The position numbers were made by a program, and so were the translations under genes. The notes under the pieces are model-generated. The model ran no database searches, was not told where the DNA came from, and saw nothing but the letters and a program-made list of their open reading frames with translations. A stretch of DNA of 53,302 nt from assembly GCA_022791055.1 (NCBI GenBank), contig JAAVYI010000033.1:1-53302 (forward strand), given 5' to 3'. Shown here one piece after another: positions 1-8,439 of the stretch (its first letter is position 1; each line of letters begins with the position of its first letter). This stretch comes from Clostridia bacterium. GTDB taxonomy: Bacteria; Bacillota; Clostridia; Christensenellales; Pumilibacteraceae.

Positions 1-6
1 ATCGTA

Positions 7-447
7 TCAAATAACTTTTCCATATCTCAAAATGTAGTGAGAGAAATTTTCGTCCACAACGACAAAGCCATTTCTTTCATAAAAATTCTTTGCAGGATTA
101 CTCTTAAAAGTATCCAAAAATATCGGTTTATTTAATTCATTTGCCTTTTTAATAAAGTCTTGCAAGATTAAAGAGCCTAATCCGTTGTTACGATATTCAG
201 GAAACAATGTAAAAACATCTACTATAATTTTTGTACTTTCTTCTTTATAATAAACATATCCGGCAATTTGACTATTAACTGCAATTTTAAGAAGATTAGG
301 TTTTAATTGTTTCAAATGATTTTCCATAATAGCCATATCGCAAACACCAAAGAACTCTAATATATACTTTTCAAAAGCGTCCATTTGGCACTTTATATAA
401 TTATCGTGGTCTGCGTCGGTATATGGCACTAATTCATAGATATTCAT
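7..447 (-). CDS. GNAT family N-acetyltransferase
   Basis: A 146-residue protein of the GCN5-related acetyltransferase fold, which transfers the acetyl group of acetyl-CoA to an amine; the substrate cannot be told. The acetyl-CoA pyrophosphate loop is visible as RNNGLGS near residue 87, after a beta strand containing VDVFTLFPEY. The C-terminal FYERNGF segment is typical of the family. The length is usual for a single-domain GNAT. The gene lies 43 bp downstream of a small membrane-protein gene on the same strand and probably shares its promoter. Codon use is very AT-rich, unlike the GC-rich genes from 1255 onward, so it may have been acquired. A ribosome site is weak: GGAGA lies about 18 nt before the ATG. 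Confidence 0.85.
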   Translation of the reverse strand: MNIYELVPYTDADHDNYIKCQMDAFEKYILEFFGVCDMAIMENHLKQLKPNLLKIAVNSQIAGYVYYKEESTKIIVDVFTLFPEYRNNGLGSLILQDFIKKANELNKPIFLDTFKSNPAKNFYERNGFVVVDENFSHYILRYGKVI

Positions 448-490
448 TATAGGTCGTTTATAATTCTCCGTTAAATTGAAATTTATATGC

Positions 491-994
491 CTATTTTTTT
501 AATTCACTTTCAGTACCTATTTGACTATCATCAAGATGTGCTATTATTTCTTTGCCAACAGCAAAACAATCTTCTACATCTACCCAACAATAACCTTTTT
601 CACCAAACAAGAAATGTATATCACCTGATTTAAGATTTACATATTTGGGCTTCTTCTTATATTTAATATATCCGTTTCTTGTAACTATGAATTGCTTAAT
701 TTGCGAAAATGTTACAGTTTGCCAGCGAGTATTAAAAAGCTTCCCCGCATTTAGAAATTCTATTTTATCACTATAAACCCTTATTACAGTTTTATGAGAA
801 TATATTGCATTGCTTAATCCAACAATAAAAATACTGATAGAACCAACCCCCATAAACACGCCGATAAGCATTGCTTCCAGTAATCTTGAAGTCATAGTCA
901 ATAAAAATAAGCACAATATAGTTACGGCAAAAATTAAAAGCCCAAAAACAATCATAACTATATAAAATTGTCTCTTACCTTTATACTCTTTCAT
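491..994 (-). CDS. small membrane protein with cytoplasmic PH-like domain
   Basis: A 167-residue protein that I cannot assign to a named family. Two membrane segments are visible at residues about 10-33 and 40-62. They are followed by a soluble part (VIRVYSDKIEF onward) with alternating strands that resembles the bacterial PH-like domains found after paired membrane helices. The gene is AT-rich and precedes the GNAT gene on the same strand. A good sigma-A promoter lies upstream (1039-1067), and a GGAGA ribosome site sits about 13 nt before the ATG. Function unknown; the PH-like assignment is inference from the topology and strand pattern only. Confidence 0.7.
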   Translation of the reverse strand: MKEYKGKRQFYIVMIVFGLLIFAVTILCLFLLTMTSRLLEAMLIGVFMGVGSISIFIVGLSNAIYSHKTVIRVYSDKIEFLNAGKLFNTRWQTVTFSQIKQFIVTRNGYIKYKKKPKYVNLKSGDIHFLFGEKGYCWVDVEDCFAVGKEIIAHLDDSQIGTESELKK

Positions 995-1038
995 ACTAAA
1001 AGTATATTCTCCGCTAAATTACTGTTTATCGTACAATC

Positions 1039-1067
1039 ATTATAGCACGAAAAACGAAAGAACGCAA
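1039..1067 (-). promoter_or_regulatory. sigma-A promoter for the AT-rich two-gene unit
   Basis: On the minus strand, TTGCGT at 1067-1062 and TATAAT at 1044-1039 are separated by 17 bp. The predicted start of transcription lies about 38 nt before the membrane-protein ATG at 994. Confidence 0.6.
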
Positions 1068-1109
1068 CCTATTGAATTTTGCGGGAAATATAAAACATAT
1101 CTATATCTC

Positions 1110-1131
1110 ACTAGGCTACGAGTAGCCTAGT
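1110..1131. repeat. perfect 10-bp inverted repeat
   Basis: ACTAGGCTAC and its exact reverse complement GTAGCCTAGT are separated by 2 bp, between the parC terminator and the AT-rich gene pair. There is no T tract beside it, so it is not a convincing terminator. It could be an operator or a remnant boundary of the AT-rich segment. Confidence 0.45.
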
Positions 1132-1141
1132 TCGTCCACGA

Positions 1142-1181
1142 AAAAAAGTACAGAAAAGGCACAGCTTAATGCTATGCCTAA
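1142..1181 (-). terminator. rho-independent terminator of parC
   Basis: Read on the minus strand, AGGCATAGC pairs with GCTGTGCCT around an ATTAA loop (1179-1157). A T-rich stretch follows, ending in seven T residues at 1147-1141. It lies about 75 nt after the parC stop. Confidence 0.65.
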
Positions 1182-1254
1182 ATCTTTTTATTTGCATTTT
1201 ATTAAATTCCTTATGGGAATTACCGTAATGCGTCGCCCGTTTCTTGTATTTTGT

Positions 1255-3708
1255 TTACCCTTTGATCAATTTGTCGTTGTAGATCATGCACCGCGTCACT
1301 TCGCTGCGCCCTTTGATCAGCGGCTTGCCGACGTGCGTGCGGTTTTCGATGCTGAACGTCTCCGTCGAATAGGCTGACAGATAGTCGCCGTCGAGTTCGA
1401 GTACCACCTTATACGGCTCTTTGACGTAGCCGACGAATGCCAGTTTGGTGCCGTTGGTCTTTTTGCCGAAGTCGATGATCTTGACGCCCTTGCGGTAGCG
1501 CGCCATGACGTCGAGCTGCGCCACCAGCACGCGCTTGGCGAATCCGCGGTCGGTGACGAGCGCAACTTCCCCGTCGCCGCTGACCTGGCGGACGAACACG
1601 CACTTGTCGGTGTCGGAAAGCTGAATGCCCTTGACGCCGCCGGCTACGCGACCCTGAACGGGAATATCCGACATATCGGCGTTTAGGCACATGCCTTCGC
1701 GCGTGACGAACAGCAACGTGCAACCGGACTGCTCGTCCTCCATGCCGATGACGCTGTCGCCGTCCTTGAGTTTGACAGCTTGGAACGAACTTTTAACAAC
1801 GTTGTATTCGCTCCATGCCGACCGCTTGACCATGCCGTCGCAGGTGTAGAACAACAGGTTGCCTTTGGGCAGGCCGTCGTCGGCGACCGCCGTCATATAC
1901 ACGATGCGTTCGGTCTTGGTCGCGTCGGGCGCAACGCTTTTGAGCGGCGCGCCTTTCTCGCGCCACTTGCCGTCGGGGATCGACTCGACATCGACCTTGT
2001 AGCAGTTACCCATATCGGTAAAGCAGTACACAACTTCGTTGCTGCGCGTCTTGACGATACTCGAGCAGATCTCGTTTCTGGTACTCGAGTCGGTGAAGTC
2101 CTTGGTCGCCATCGAGAAGTTTTTGACCAGCATACGCTTGATATTGCCGAACGCGTTGACAGCAACGATATAATCCTCGATCGGTTTTTCGTCGTCGTCG
2201 CTGGGCACAACGTATTCGGCGGCGGTCTTTAAGATCGTCGACTTGCGCGGCTCGCGGTAGGCCTTGCGGATCTGCAACAGTTCGGCCTTGACGAGATCCA
2301 TTTGCAATTTTTTGCTCGCCACGATCGCCGACAGACGAACGATCAGCGCGCGCACGTCGGCCAATTCTTTTTCCAACTTGTACACTTCGAGATGCGTCAA
2401 CCGCGCCAAACGCAAGTCGAGAATGGCCTGCGCCTGCCGCTCGCTCAACTCGAAACGCTTTTTCAAGTTTTCGCGCGCCTCGCCCGTCGATTGACTGGCC
2501 TTGATGATCTTGACGACCTCGTCGATATTGCGCACGGCGATGACCAAACCTTCGAGTATATGCTCGCGTTCCTTGGCCTCGTCGAGTTCGTATTTGGTAC
2601 GCTTTAAGATGACTTCGCGCTGATAGTTGACATAATAGGCGATGATGTCTAATAGCCCCATCAGCTGCGGCTTGCCGTCGGCGATCGCCACCATGTTGAT
2701 GCCGAACGAGATCTGCAAATTGGTGTGTTTAAAGAGCAGTTCGATGATCGGCTTGGGATCGCAGTCGCGCTTGACCTTGATGACCGCGCGCATACCGTTG
2801 CGGTCGGACTCGTCGGTGATCTCGCTGATCCCGGTCAGAATGCCTTTCTTCTCCTCGCGCTGTTTGAGTATGGTTTCGAGCAACGCGGCCTTGTTGACCT
2901 GGAACGGCAGTTCGTCGATGACAATCAGCTTTTTCTCGTTTTCGCCGTTCTCGATATGCAATTTCGCCCGCAGCGTGATCTTGCCCTTGCCCGTCTCGTA
3001 TGCCTTAAGCAGTTCTTCACCGGTTATGATAAAGCCGCCGGACGGAAAATCGGGGCCTTTGATGACTTTCATCATTTCGGCCAGCTTGATTTTCGGGTTG
3101 TCGATGTAGGCGATGACGCCGTCGATCGTCTCCATTAAGTTGTGCGGCGGAATGTTGGTCGCAAGGCCGACCGCGATACCGCTCGCGCCGTTGACCAACA
3201 AGTTGGGAAACCGTCCGGGCAGAATATCCGGCTCCATGCGCGTGTCGTCGAAGTTGCAACTCCATTTGACGGTGTTCTTGTCGAGATCTCGTAATAGCTC
3301 GAGCGCGAGCGGCGTCATACGCGCCTCGGTGTAACGCATGGCGGCCGCACCGTCGCCGTCGATCGATCCGAAATTGCCGTGGCCGTCGATCAGCGTCGCG
3401 CCCATCGAGAACGGTTGCGCCATACGCACCATTGCCTGATAGATCGACGTATCGCCGTGCGGGTGGTATTTACCCAAACAGTCGCCGACCACGCGCGCCG
3501 ACTTACGGTACGGCTTGTCGGGCGTGATCCCCAACTCGTGCATGGTGTAGAGAATACGCCGTTGCACCGGTTTCAAGCCGTCCTCGACGCGCGGCAACGC
3601 GCGATCCAAAATGACGTGTTCGGAATACGGGATCATCGAGTCGTGCATGACGTCTTCCATCGTCCGCACTAAAATTTTGCTTTCGTGTTGTTTTTTATTA
3701 TCGGCCAT
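1255..3708 (-). CDS. parC: DNA topoisomerase IV subunit A (ParC)
   Basis: An 817-residue type IIA topoisomerase A subunit, which cuts and rejoins DNA and with ParE decatenates daughter chromosomes. The catalytic tyrosine is Y126 in AMRYTEAR. The winged-helix motif [11 protein letters not shown] spans residues 81-91. The C-terminal propeller lacks the GyrA box that the second A subunit (20391-22910) has, so I call this ParC rather than GyrA. At the quinolone-contact positions it carries T87 and Q91, where many ParC proteins have Ser and Glu. The ATG at 3708 follows AGGAG in the right place. It lies downstream of parE, with a structured element and a terminator-like hairpin between them. Length is normal. 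Confidence 0.93.
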   Translation of the reverse strand: MADNKKQHESKILVRTMEDVMHDSMIPYSEHVILDRALPRVEDGLKPVQRRILYTMHELGITPDKPYRKSARVVGDCLGKYHPHGDTSIYQAMVRMAQPFSMGATLIDGHGNFGSIDGDGAAAMRYTEARMTPLALELLRDLDKNTVKWSCNFDDTRMEPDILPGRFPNLLVNGASGIAVGLATNIPPHNLMETIDGVIAYIDNPKIKLAEMMKVIKGPDFPSGGFIITGEELLKAYETGKGKITLRAKLHIENGENEKKLIVIDELPFQVNKAALLETILKQREEKKGILTGISEITDESDRNGMRAVIKVKRDCDPKPIIELLFKHTNLQISFGINMVAIADGKPQLMGLLDIIAYYVNYQREVILKRTKYELDEAKEREHILEGLVIAVRNIDEVVKIIKASQSTGEARENLKKRFELSERQAQAILDLRLARLTHLEVYKLEKELADVRALIVRLSAIVASKKLQMDLVKAELLQIRKAYREPRKSTILKTAAEYVVPSDDDEKPIEDYIVAVNAFGNIKRMLVKNFSMATKDFTDSSTRNEICSSIVKTRSNEVVYCFTDMGNCYKVDVESIPDGKWREKGAPLKSVAPDATKTERIVYMTAVADDGLPKGNLLFYTCDGMVKRSAWSEYNVVKSSFQAVKLKDGDSVIGMEDEQSGCTLLFVTREGMCLNADMSDIPVQGRVAGGVKGIQLSDTDKCVFVRQVSGDGEVALVTDRGFAKRVLVAQLDVMARYRKGVKIIDFGKKTNGTKLAFVGYVKEPYKVVLELDGDYLSAYSTETFSIENRTHVGKPLIKGRSEVTRCMIYNDKLIKG

Positions 3709-3730
3709 GTCGGTTTTCTCCTATACTTAC

Positions 3731-3946
3731 AATGAAGGCGTTAGACAAGCGTCAGACGGGACGGCGGGACGGCGACACAGGCGCGTACTTCACCGTACAT
3801 AACCGTGTCGTCTTGCCGCACACATTTTGCGGTGGCATTCTCTTGCCACAAAAACAGTTCGGGGAACTGTTTTTAGAAAAATGCACGAGCTTTTAAGCGA
3901 CGTGTACCTTGTTCGCCCGTATCACGCAGGTGCATACGCCGTCATT
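3731..3946 (-). repeat. stop-codon-anchored structured element, copy C (parE/parC)
   Basis: In the sense of parE, the element begins at the parE stop (TGA at 3944-3942) and ends about 10 nt before the parC ribosome site. The outer stem pairs AATGACGGCGT (3946-3936) with ACGCCTTCATT (3741-3731), 10 of 11 paired. A second stem pairs GCGT and ACGGG with CCCGT and ACGC. The tip at about 3777-3805 has GTAC, a six-base loop GGTGAA, then GTAC, as in the other copies. The TACGT/CTGTT internal loop of the other copies is not obvious here. The 5' arm carries an insertion with a terminator-like hairpin (3850-3874) and a second hairpin, GTGGC with GCCAC. Family membership rests on the tip, the outer stem and the position. 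Confidence 0.5.
3850..3874 (-). terminator. terminator-like hairpin between parE and parC
   Basis: AAAAACAGTTC and GAACTGTTTTT form a perfect 11-bp inverted repeat around a 3-base spacer. Both strands give a stem ending in five T residues, so it could work in either direction. It sits inside structured element C, where it could cut parC transcription relative to parE. Confidence 0.6.
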
Positions 3947-5906
3947 TCGCGTCAGCCCCCTTAAACGTATCCTCCCGGTTAAAATTGGCGTGTTCGATAA
4001 TATAGGCTTTGCGCAGATCGATCGCGTCGCCCATCAGCGTCGACACCAACATTTCGGCCTCGGCCGCGTCCTCGATCGTCACCTGCACCAGCGTGCGTTT
4101 GGCCGGATCCATGGTCGTTTCCCAAAGCTGTTCGGCGTTCATTTCGCCCAAGCCTTTATAACGCTGAATGCCGGCGCCGCGGCCGAATCGGGGCTTTGCG
4201 TCCTCCAACTCCTCGTCGGAATACAGATATTCCACTTTGTCTTTTTTCTCGATCTTGTATAGCGGCGGCAGACCGATATAAACGTGGCCTTCGTTGATCA
4301 AATCCTTCATATAGCGGAAGAAGAATGTCAACAGAATGGCGCGGATATGCAAACCGTCCTGGTCGGCGTCGGACAAAATAATGACTTTGTGATAGTTGAG
4401 GTTGTCGACGTTGAAGTCCTCGCCGATCCCCGACCCCAACGCCGAAATGATCGTGCGGATCTCCTCGTTGACAAGCACCTGGTCGATACGCTTTTTCTCT
4501 GCGTTGAGCGGCTTGCCCCGCAGCGGCAGAATGGCCTGGAACGAGCGGTTGCGCGCCTGCTTACAGGTGCCGCCGGCGCTGTCGCCCTCGACGATGAACA
4601 GCTCGTTGAGTTCGGGCTTCTTGCCGGTGCAACTGGAGAGCTTGCCGACCAAGTTGAAGTTTTCGATGCTGTTTTTCTGCCGCGTGATCTCCTTTTCCTT
4701 GCGCGCGGCCTCGCGCACTTTGGCGGCCAGCACCGCTTTTTTCAAAATGATGTCGATGAGCGGCTTGTTCTCGTCCTTTTCGAAAAACGCCGTCAATTCG
4801 GTCGTCACGCTGTATTCGATGGCGATACGGGCGTCGGGGTTGCCGAGCTTGGTCTTGGTCTGCCCCTCGAACTGCACGTTCTGCATCTGCACCGAAAGTA
4901 CGGCGGTCAAGCCCTCGCGGTAGTCGTCGCCCAAAAGGTTGGCGTCCTTATCCTTCAAATATCCGTTCTTGCGCGCCAGGTCGTTCATTACCTTCGTGAG
5001 CGCCGCTTTAAAACCGGTCTCGTGCGTGCCGCCCTCGGTGGTCGGAATGTTGTTGACGTAGGAAAAAATATTTTCGGTGTAGGCGTCGGTGTACTGGAAC
5101 GCCAGCTCCATCGAAATATTGTCCTTTTCGCCCGCGATGAAAATCGGTTCGGCAAAGGCCGGCGCCTTGGTCTCGTTGAGATACTTGACGAAGTCGATCA
5201 GACCGCCCTCGTAACAATATTCGCGCTTTAGGCACGCGTTGCCCATCGGCACGCGCTCGTCCTGCAAAATGATATGCGCGCCCTTATTGAGGAACGCCAA
5301 CTCTTTCAATCTGCGCGAAATGGTGTCGATATTGAACACCACCGTTTCAAAGATACGCTTGTCCGGCTTGAAACGCACATACGAGCCGTGCTTTTCGGTC
5401 TTGACACCGGTATCCATCAAATGATATTTGGGAATACCGCCCTTGACCGTGCCGTTCTCCTCGCGCGATTCAAACTCCATGCGATAGGTCGTACCGTTCT
5501 TGTAAATCTCGACGACCACCCACTCGCTCAACGCGTTTGTGACCGACGCGCCCACGCCGTGCAAACCGCCCGAATGCGCATAGTTCTCGTTGTCGAACTT
5601 GCCGCCGGCGTGCAACTGCGTGAAAACGACCTCGACGCCCGACACGCCCAGGGTGGGATGAATGTCGACCGGAATACCGCGGCCGTCGTCCTCGACCGAA
5701 ACCGAACCGTCGGTGTGTACCGTCACCCATATCTTGTTGCCGTACCCGTTGGCGACCTCGTCCATCGAGTTGTCGACGATCTCCCATAATATATGGTGTA
5801 ACCCTTTTATGCCCGTTGTACCGATGTACATACCGGGGCGAAGCCGCACGGCGTCGAGTCCCTCGAGGACGCGAATATCGCCGGCGCTGTAATCATGCTG
5901 TGCCAA
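3942..5906 (-). CDS. parE: DNA topoisomerase IV subunit B (ParE), TTG start
   Basis: The ATPase subunit of topoisomerase IV, 654 residues. The GHKL ATP site is seen in [21 protein letters not shown] and GGLHGVGASV. The transducer region follows, then the TOPRIM metal-binding domain with [11 protein letters not shown] and SDADQDG. I chose a TTG start at 5906 because GGGAGGG lies 8 nt before it and the product then begins MAQHDYSAGDIRVLEGL, matching the start of the GyrB gene here ([19 protein letters not shown]). A longer reading from TTG at 5957 adds an unlikely Arg-rich stretch. A promoter lies at 5988-6016. Pairing with the non-GyrA-box A subunit downstream supports ParE over GyrB. Confidence 0.9.
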   Translation of the reverse strand: MAQHDYSAGDIRVLEGLDAVRLRPGMYIGTTGIKGLHHILWEIVDNSMDEVANGYGNKIWVTVHTDGSVSVEDDGRGIPVDIHPTLGVSGVEVVFTQLHAGGKFDNENYAHSGGLHGVGASVTNALSEWVVVEIYKNGTTYRMEFESREENGTVKGGIPKYHLMDTGVKTEKHGSYVRFKPDKRIFETVVFNIDTISRRLKELAFLNKGAHIILQDERVPMGNACLKREYCYEGGLIDFVKYLNETKAPAFAEPIFIAGEKDNISMELAFQYTDAYTENIFSYVNNIPTTEGGTHETGFKAALTKVMNDLARKNGYLKDKDANLLGDDYREGLTAVLSVQMQNVQFEGQTKTKLGNPDARIAIEYSVTTELTAFFEKDENKPLIDIILKKAVLAAKVREAARKEKEITRQKNSIENFNLVGKLSSCTGKKPELNELFIVEGDSAGGTCKQARNRSFQAILPLRGKPLNAEKKRIDQVLVNEEIRTIISALGSGIGEDFNVDNLNYHKVIILSDADQDGLHIRAILLTFFFRYMKDLINEGHVYIGLPPLYKIEKKDKVEYLYSDEELEDAKPRFGRGAGIQRYKGLGEMNAEQLWETTMDPAKRTLVQVTIEDAAEAEMLVSTLMGDAIDLRKAYIIEHANFNREDTFKGADAK

Positions 5907-5987
5907 CCGTTGTCCCTCCCGCTGCTGTAGTCGGAACGGCAAAAGCCTGTCCCGCAAACGGTCGGTGCGCGCCCGACCATACGAAAC

Positions 5988-6016
5988 ATTATAGCACAGT
6001 CCCCGATATATTACAA
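5988..6016 (-). promoter_or_regulatory. sigma-A promoter of parE-parC
   Basis: TTGTAA (6016-6011), a 17-bp spacer and a perfect TATAAT (5993-5988) on the minus strand. The leader to the TTG start at 5906 would be about 75 nt. Confidence 0.65.
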
Positions 6017-6112
6017 GTGATTTAATCTATATTTATGCAAAAAATTTTTTGATATTCTTTGTCAGCGCATTTAACGCTGTAAATTATGAATATTTATACA
6101 GCATAATGAATA

Positions 6113-7039
6113 TTATTCGCCATCTTTTCCGGCAACGCAGCGCTCTGCAAAAGCCGTCACGTCCGCAAACACCTCTTGTCGGCAGGTCTCGACGGTCAAT
6201 TCGTGCCGCGCGCCCTCGTACAGTTTCATTTGCGGGTTTAATCCGGCGGCGCGGTAGCGCGCTTCCAACTTTTTGACCAGTTTCCCAAGCCCGCCCACAT
6301 AGTCGCGGCTACCCGAAATGATCAACAGCGGCAAGTCCTTTCTCAGATTGGCGAGATCGTCCGCCGCGATCGTTTTCAGTCCGTTGAAGAAGTATTTATA
6401 AAAGCCGTTGCTGCAAATGAATCCGCATTGCAAATCCTCGTTGAACTTGCGCACTTCCGATTCGTCGCGGTTGAGCCAGCCGTTGATGCCGTCTTTGAGT
6501 TTTTTGTCGTATGCGCCGAACGTCATGCGAGCAAACAGCAGACCGGGGTCGTCTTTACCCGCGCCCTTTTTCTTTTTGCACTTGCGGTTGGCCAAATACG
6601 CGCCCAAATTGACGGTCGCGCCTTGCATAAAGGCCGACCCGCACAGCACCGTGCCGGCCAGCTTGTCTGCCGAGATCGTCAAATAGCGCTGCGTCAAAAA
6701 CGATCCGTAGCTGTGTCCGAATAAGACGAGCGGCAAGCGATACCGCTCGAGCAGCCAATCGGTAATGCCGCGCTCGTCGCCGACCGTCTTCTCAAACAGA
6801 TCGCCCTCGCCGACGACGAACCCCAAATCATTCGGATCGGTCTGCCCGTGGGCGCGGTGGTCGTCGCCGGCCACGATAAACCCGCGCGCGTTCAAATACC
6901 GCGCGAACTCGTCGTAGCGTGCCACATGCTCGGCCATGCCGTGTACGATCTGCACGATACCTTTGGGACTTTCGACCTCGTCCCACACGCACAGGCTGAT
7001 ATGCTTACCGTCCTCGGCTACATATGTTTCTCTTCTCAT
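6113..7039 (-). CDS. alpha/beta hydrolase, lysophospholipase/monoacylglycerol lipase type
   Basis: A 308-residue serine hydrolase of the S33/Hydrolase_4 kind, likely cleaving lipid or other small esters in the cytoplasm. There is no signal peptide. The nucleophile S110 lies in GHSYGS, the acid D246 in SGSRDYVGG and the base H279 in GARHEL, giving a complete triad. HGMAEH near residue 33 supplies the oxyanion region. A short basic stretch (KCKKKKGAGK, residues 153-162) lies in the cap region. The ATG follows GGAGA at about 11 nt. It is transcribed away from the murG homologue upstream and stands alone between that gene and parE. Confidence 0.85.
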   Translation of the reverse strand: MRRETYVAEDGKHISLCVWDEVESPKGIVQIVHGMAEHVARYDEFARYLNARGFIVAGDDHRAHGQTDPNDLGFVVGEGDLFEKTVGDERGITDWLLERYRLPLVLFGHSYGSFLTQRYLTISADKLAGTVLCGSAFMQGATVNLGAYLANRKCKKKKGAGKDDPGLLFARMTFGAYDKKLKDGINGWLNRDESEVRKFNEDLQCGFICSNGFYKYFFNGLKTIAADDLANLRKDLPLLIISGSRDYVGGLGKLVKKLEARYRAAGLNPQMKLYEGARHELTVETCRQEVFADVTAFAERCVAGKDGE

Positions 7040-7258
7040 AATAACCTATCTCCTATCTTTTTTGTCGAGCCGAAACAAAAGAGCGACTTTCGCTTGCCTT
7101 TTTCGACGCCGACAGGTGTTATTTTTCCCGAATTGTACATAATCATAAGCATAGGGCGAACGCCATAAACCGCACGCCGTGCAAATTATGGATTCGACCC
7201 CGCTCGATCATATTGAAATCATCACATCATAGTATAGCACAAAAAGGAATCCTTGTCA

Positions 7259-8308
7259 ATGAAACCCGTCTTTATTTTGACCGGCGGCGGAACTGCCGGG
7301 CATGTCGTCCCCAACCTGGCGCTGGCGTCCTATCTGTCGGCGCGCTTTGACTTACACTATGTCGGCAGCGACGACGGCATGGAGCGACGCCTTGTCGAGA
7401 ACGCGGGGATCCCCTTTCACGCCGTGCCGTGCGTCAAGCTCGACCGCAGCAAAAAGCTCGCCAACGTCGCCGTTCCCTTTCGTCTGTTGAAAGCGCGCGC
7501 GGCCGCAGGAAAGCTACTCAAAGAACTACAGCCGGTCGGCATTTTCAGTAAGGGCGGCTATGTCGCGTTGCCCGTCGTACTGGCCGCCAAGCGTATCCCC
7601 GTGTTTATCCATGAAAGCGACTACTCGTTAGGCCTTGCCAATAAGCTGTGCGTCAAAAAGGCTAAGACGGTGTTCACGTCGTTTCCGTCGGCAACCGACG
7701 GCCTCGACAACGCCGTTTGCTGCGGGTCGCCCATTCGTAAAGAGCTGTATTTCGGCGACGCCGAACGCGCGCGCGCCTTGTGCAATTTACGCGCGCCGCT
7801 CCCTTATCTGCTGATCGTCGGCGGCTCGTCGGGCGCAAAAGCGATCAACGACTGCGTGTATTCGGTGGTCGGCACGCTCGCGCAGCAGTACAACGTCATA
7901 CACATCACCGGCGCCAAAAACGAGCGATCGCCCGTCAGCCACCCCAACTACTTTTCGCTAGGCTACACCGACCGCATCGCCGACTTTCTGGCGCTCGCCG
8001 ACGTCGTCGTCACGCGCGGCGGCAGCGGCGTGCTGTTCGAGATCGCAGCAATTCGGAAACCGGCGCTGATCATTCCGCTCCCTAAGGGCGCCTCGCGCGG
8101 CGACCAGGTATTAAACGCCGGGTATTTCGCCTCGCGCGGCTATGCGGCCGTACTCGACCAGGCCGACATGACGGGCGGCGCGCTGACGCAGGCGGTCAAC
8201 GATCTGTACGGAAACCGCGACGTGTATATCGGCAACCTGCGCGCCGGCTCGTTCGACGGCACACGTAAGATCGTCGCCGCCATCGAACAGGCGATTCCGA
8301 CCACATAA
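7259..8308 (+). CDS. murG: MurG-type undecaprenyl-PP-MurNAc-pentapeptide GlcNAc transferase
   Basis: A 349-residue GT-B glycosyltransferase of the MurG family. MurG adds GlcNAc to lipid I to make lipid II on the inner face of the membrane during peptidoglycan synthesis. The N-terminal glycine-rich loop GGGTAGHVVP (residues 8-17) and FSKGGYVALP are clear. The C-terminal donor site shows IVGGSSGAKAIN, VTRGGSGVLFE and SRGDQVLNA. The ATG at 7259 has AGGA 10 nt upstream; a TTG at 7253 is possible but too close to it. The gene is isolated from the usual division/cell-wall cluster, so a second MurG elsewhere cannot be excluded. A strong hairpin follows the stop. Confidence 0.85.
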   Translation: MKPVFILTGGGTAGHVVPNLALASYLSARFDLHYVGSDDGMERRLVENAGIPFHAVPCVKLDRSKKLANVAVPFRLLKARAAAGKLLKELQPVGIFSKGGYVALPVVLAAKRIPVFIHESDYSLGLANKLCVKKAKTVFTSFPSATDGLDNAVCCGSPIRKELYFGDAERARALCNLRAPLPYLLIVGGSSGAKAINDCVYSVVGTLAQQYNVIHITGAKNERSPVSHPNYFSLGYTDRIADFLALADVVVTRGGSGVLFEIAAIRKPALIIPLPKGASRGDQVLNAGYFASRGYAAVLDQADMTGGALTQAVNDLYGNRDVYIGNLRAGSFDGTRKIVAAIEQAIPTT

Positions 8309-8309
8309 A

Positions 8310-8344
8310 GCGGCTTACCCCGGGGTTGACACCGGGTAAGCCGC
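8310..8344 (+). terminator. long GC hairpin after murG
   Basis: GCGGCTTACCC(C)GG pairs with CCGGGTAAGCCGC directly after the murG stop. There is no clear T tract, so it may stop or stabilise the transcript rather than act as a standard terminator. Confidence 0.5.
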
Positions 8345-8439
8345 ATTCGACAGGATACGGCCGCAAACACCACAAACACCGATGATTTGTATGCGCGTAT
8401 GTGGTATACTGCTAACGTCGACAATCGGCGGAGGTAGTT

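Noticed and set aside
4284..5231. A 315-codon open frame opposite parE (and a 471-codon frame opposite gyrB at 23776-25191)
   Set aside because: Both are antisense to clear topoisomerase genes, with shadow-type composition and no recognisable motif.
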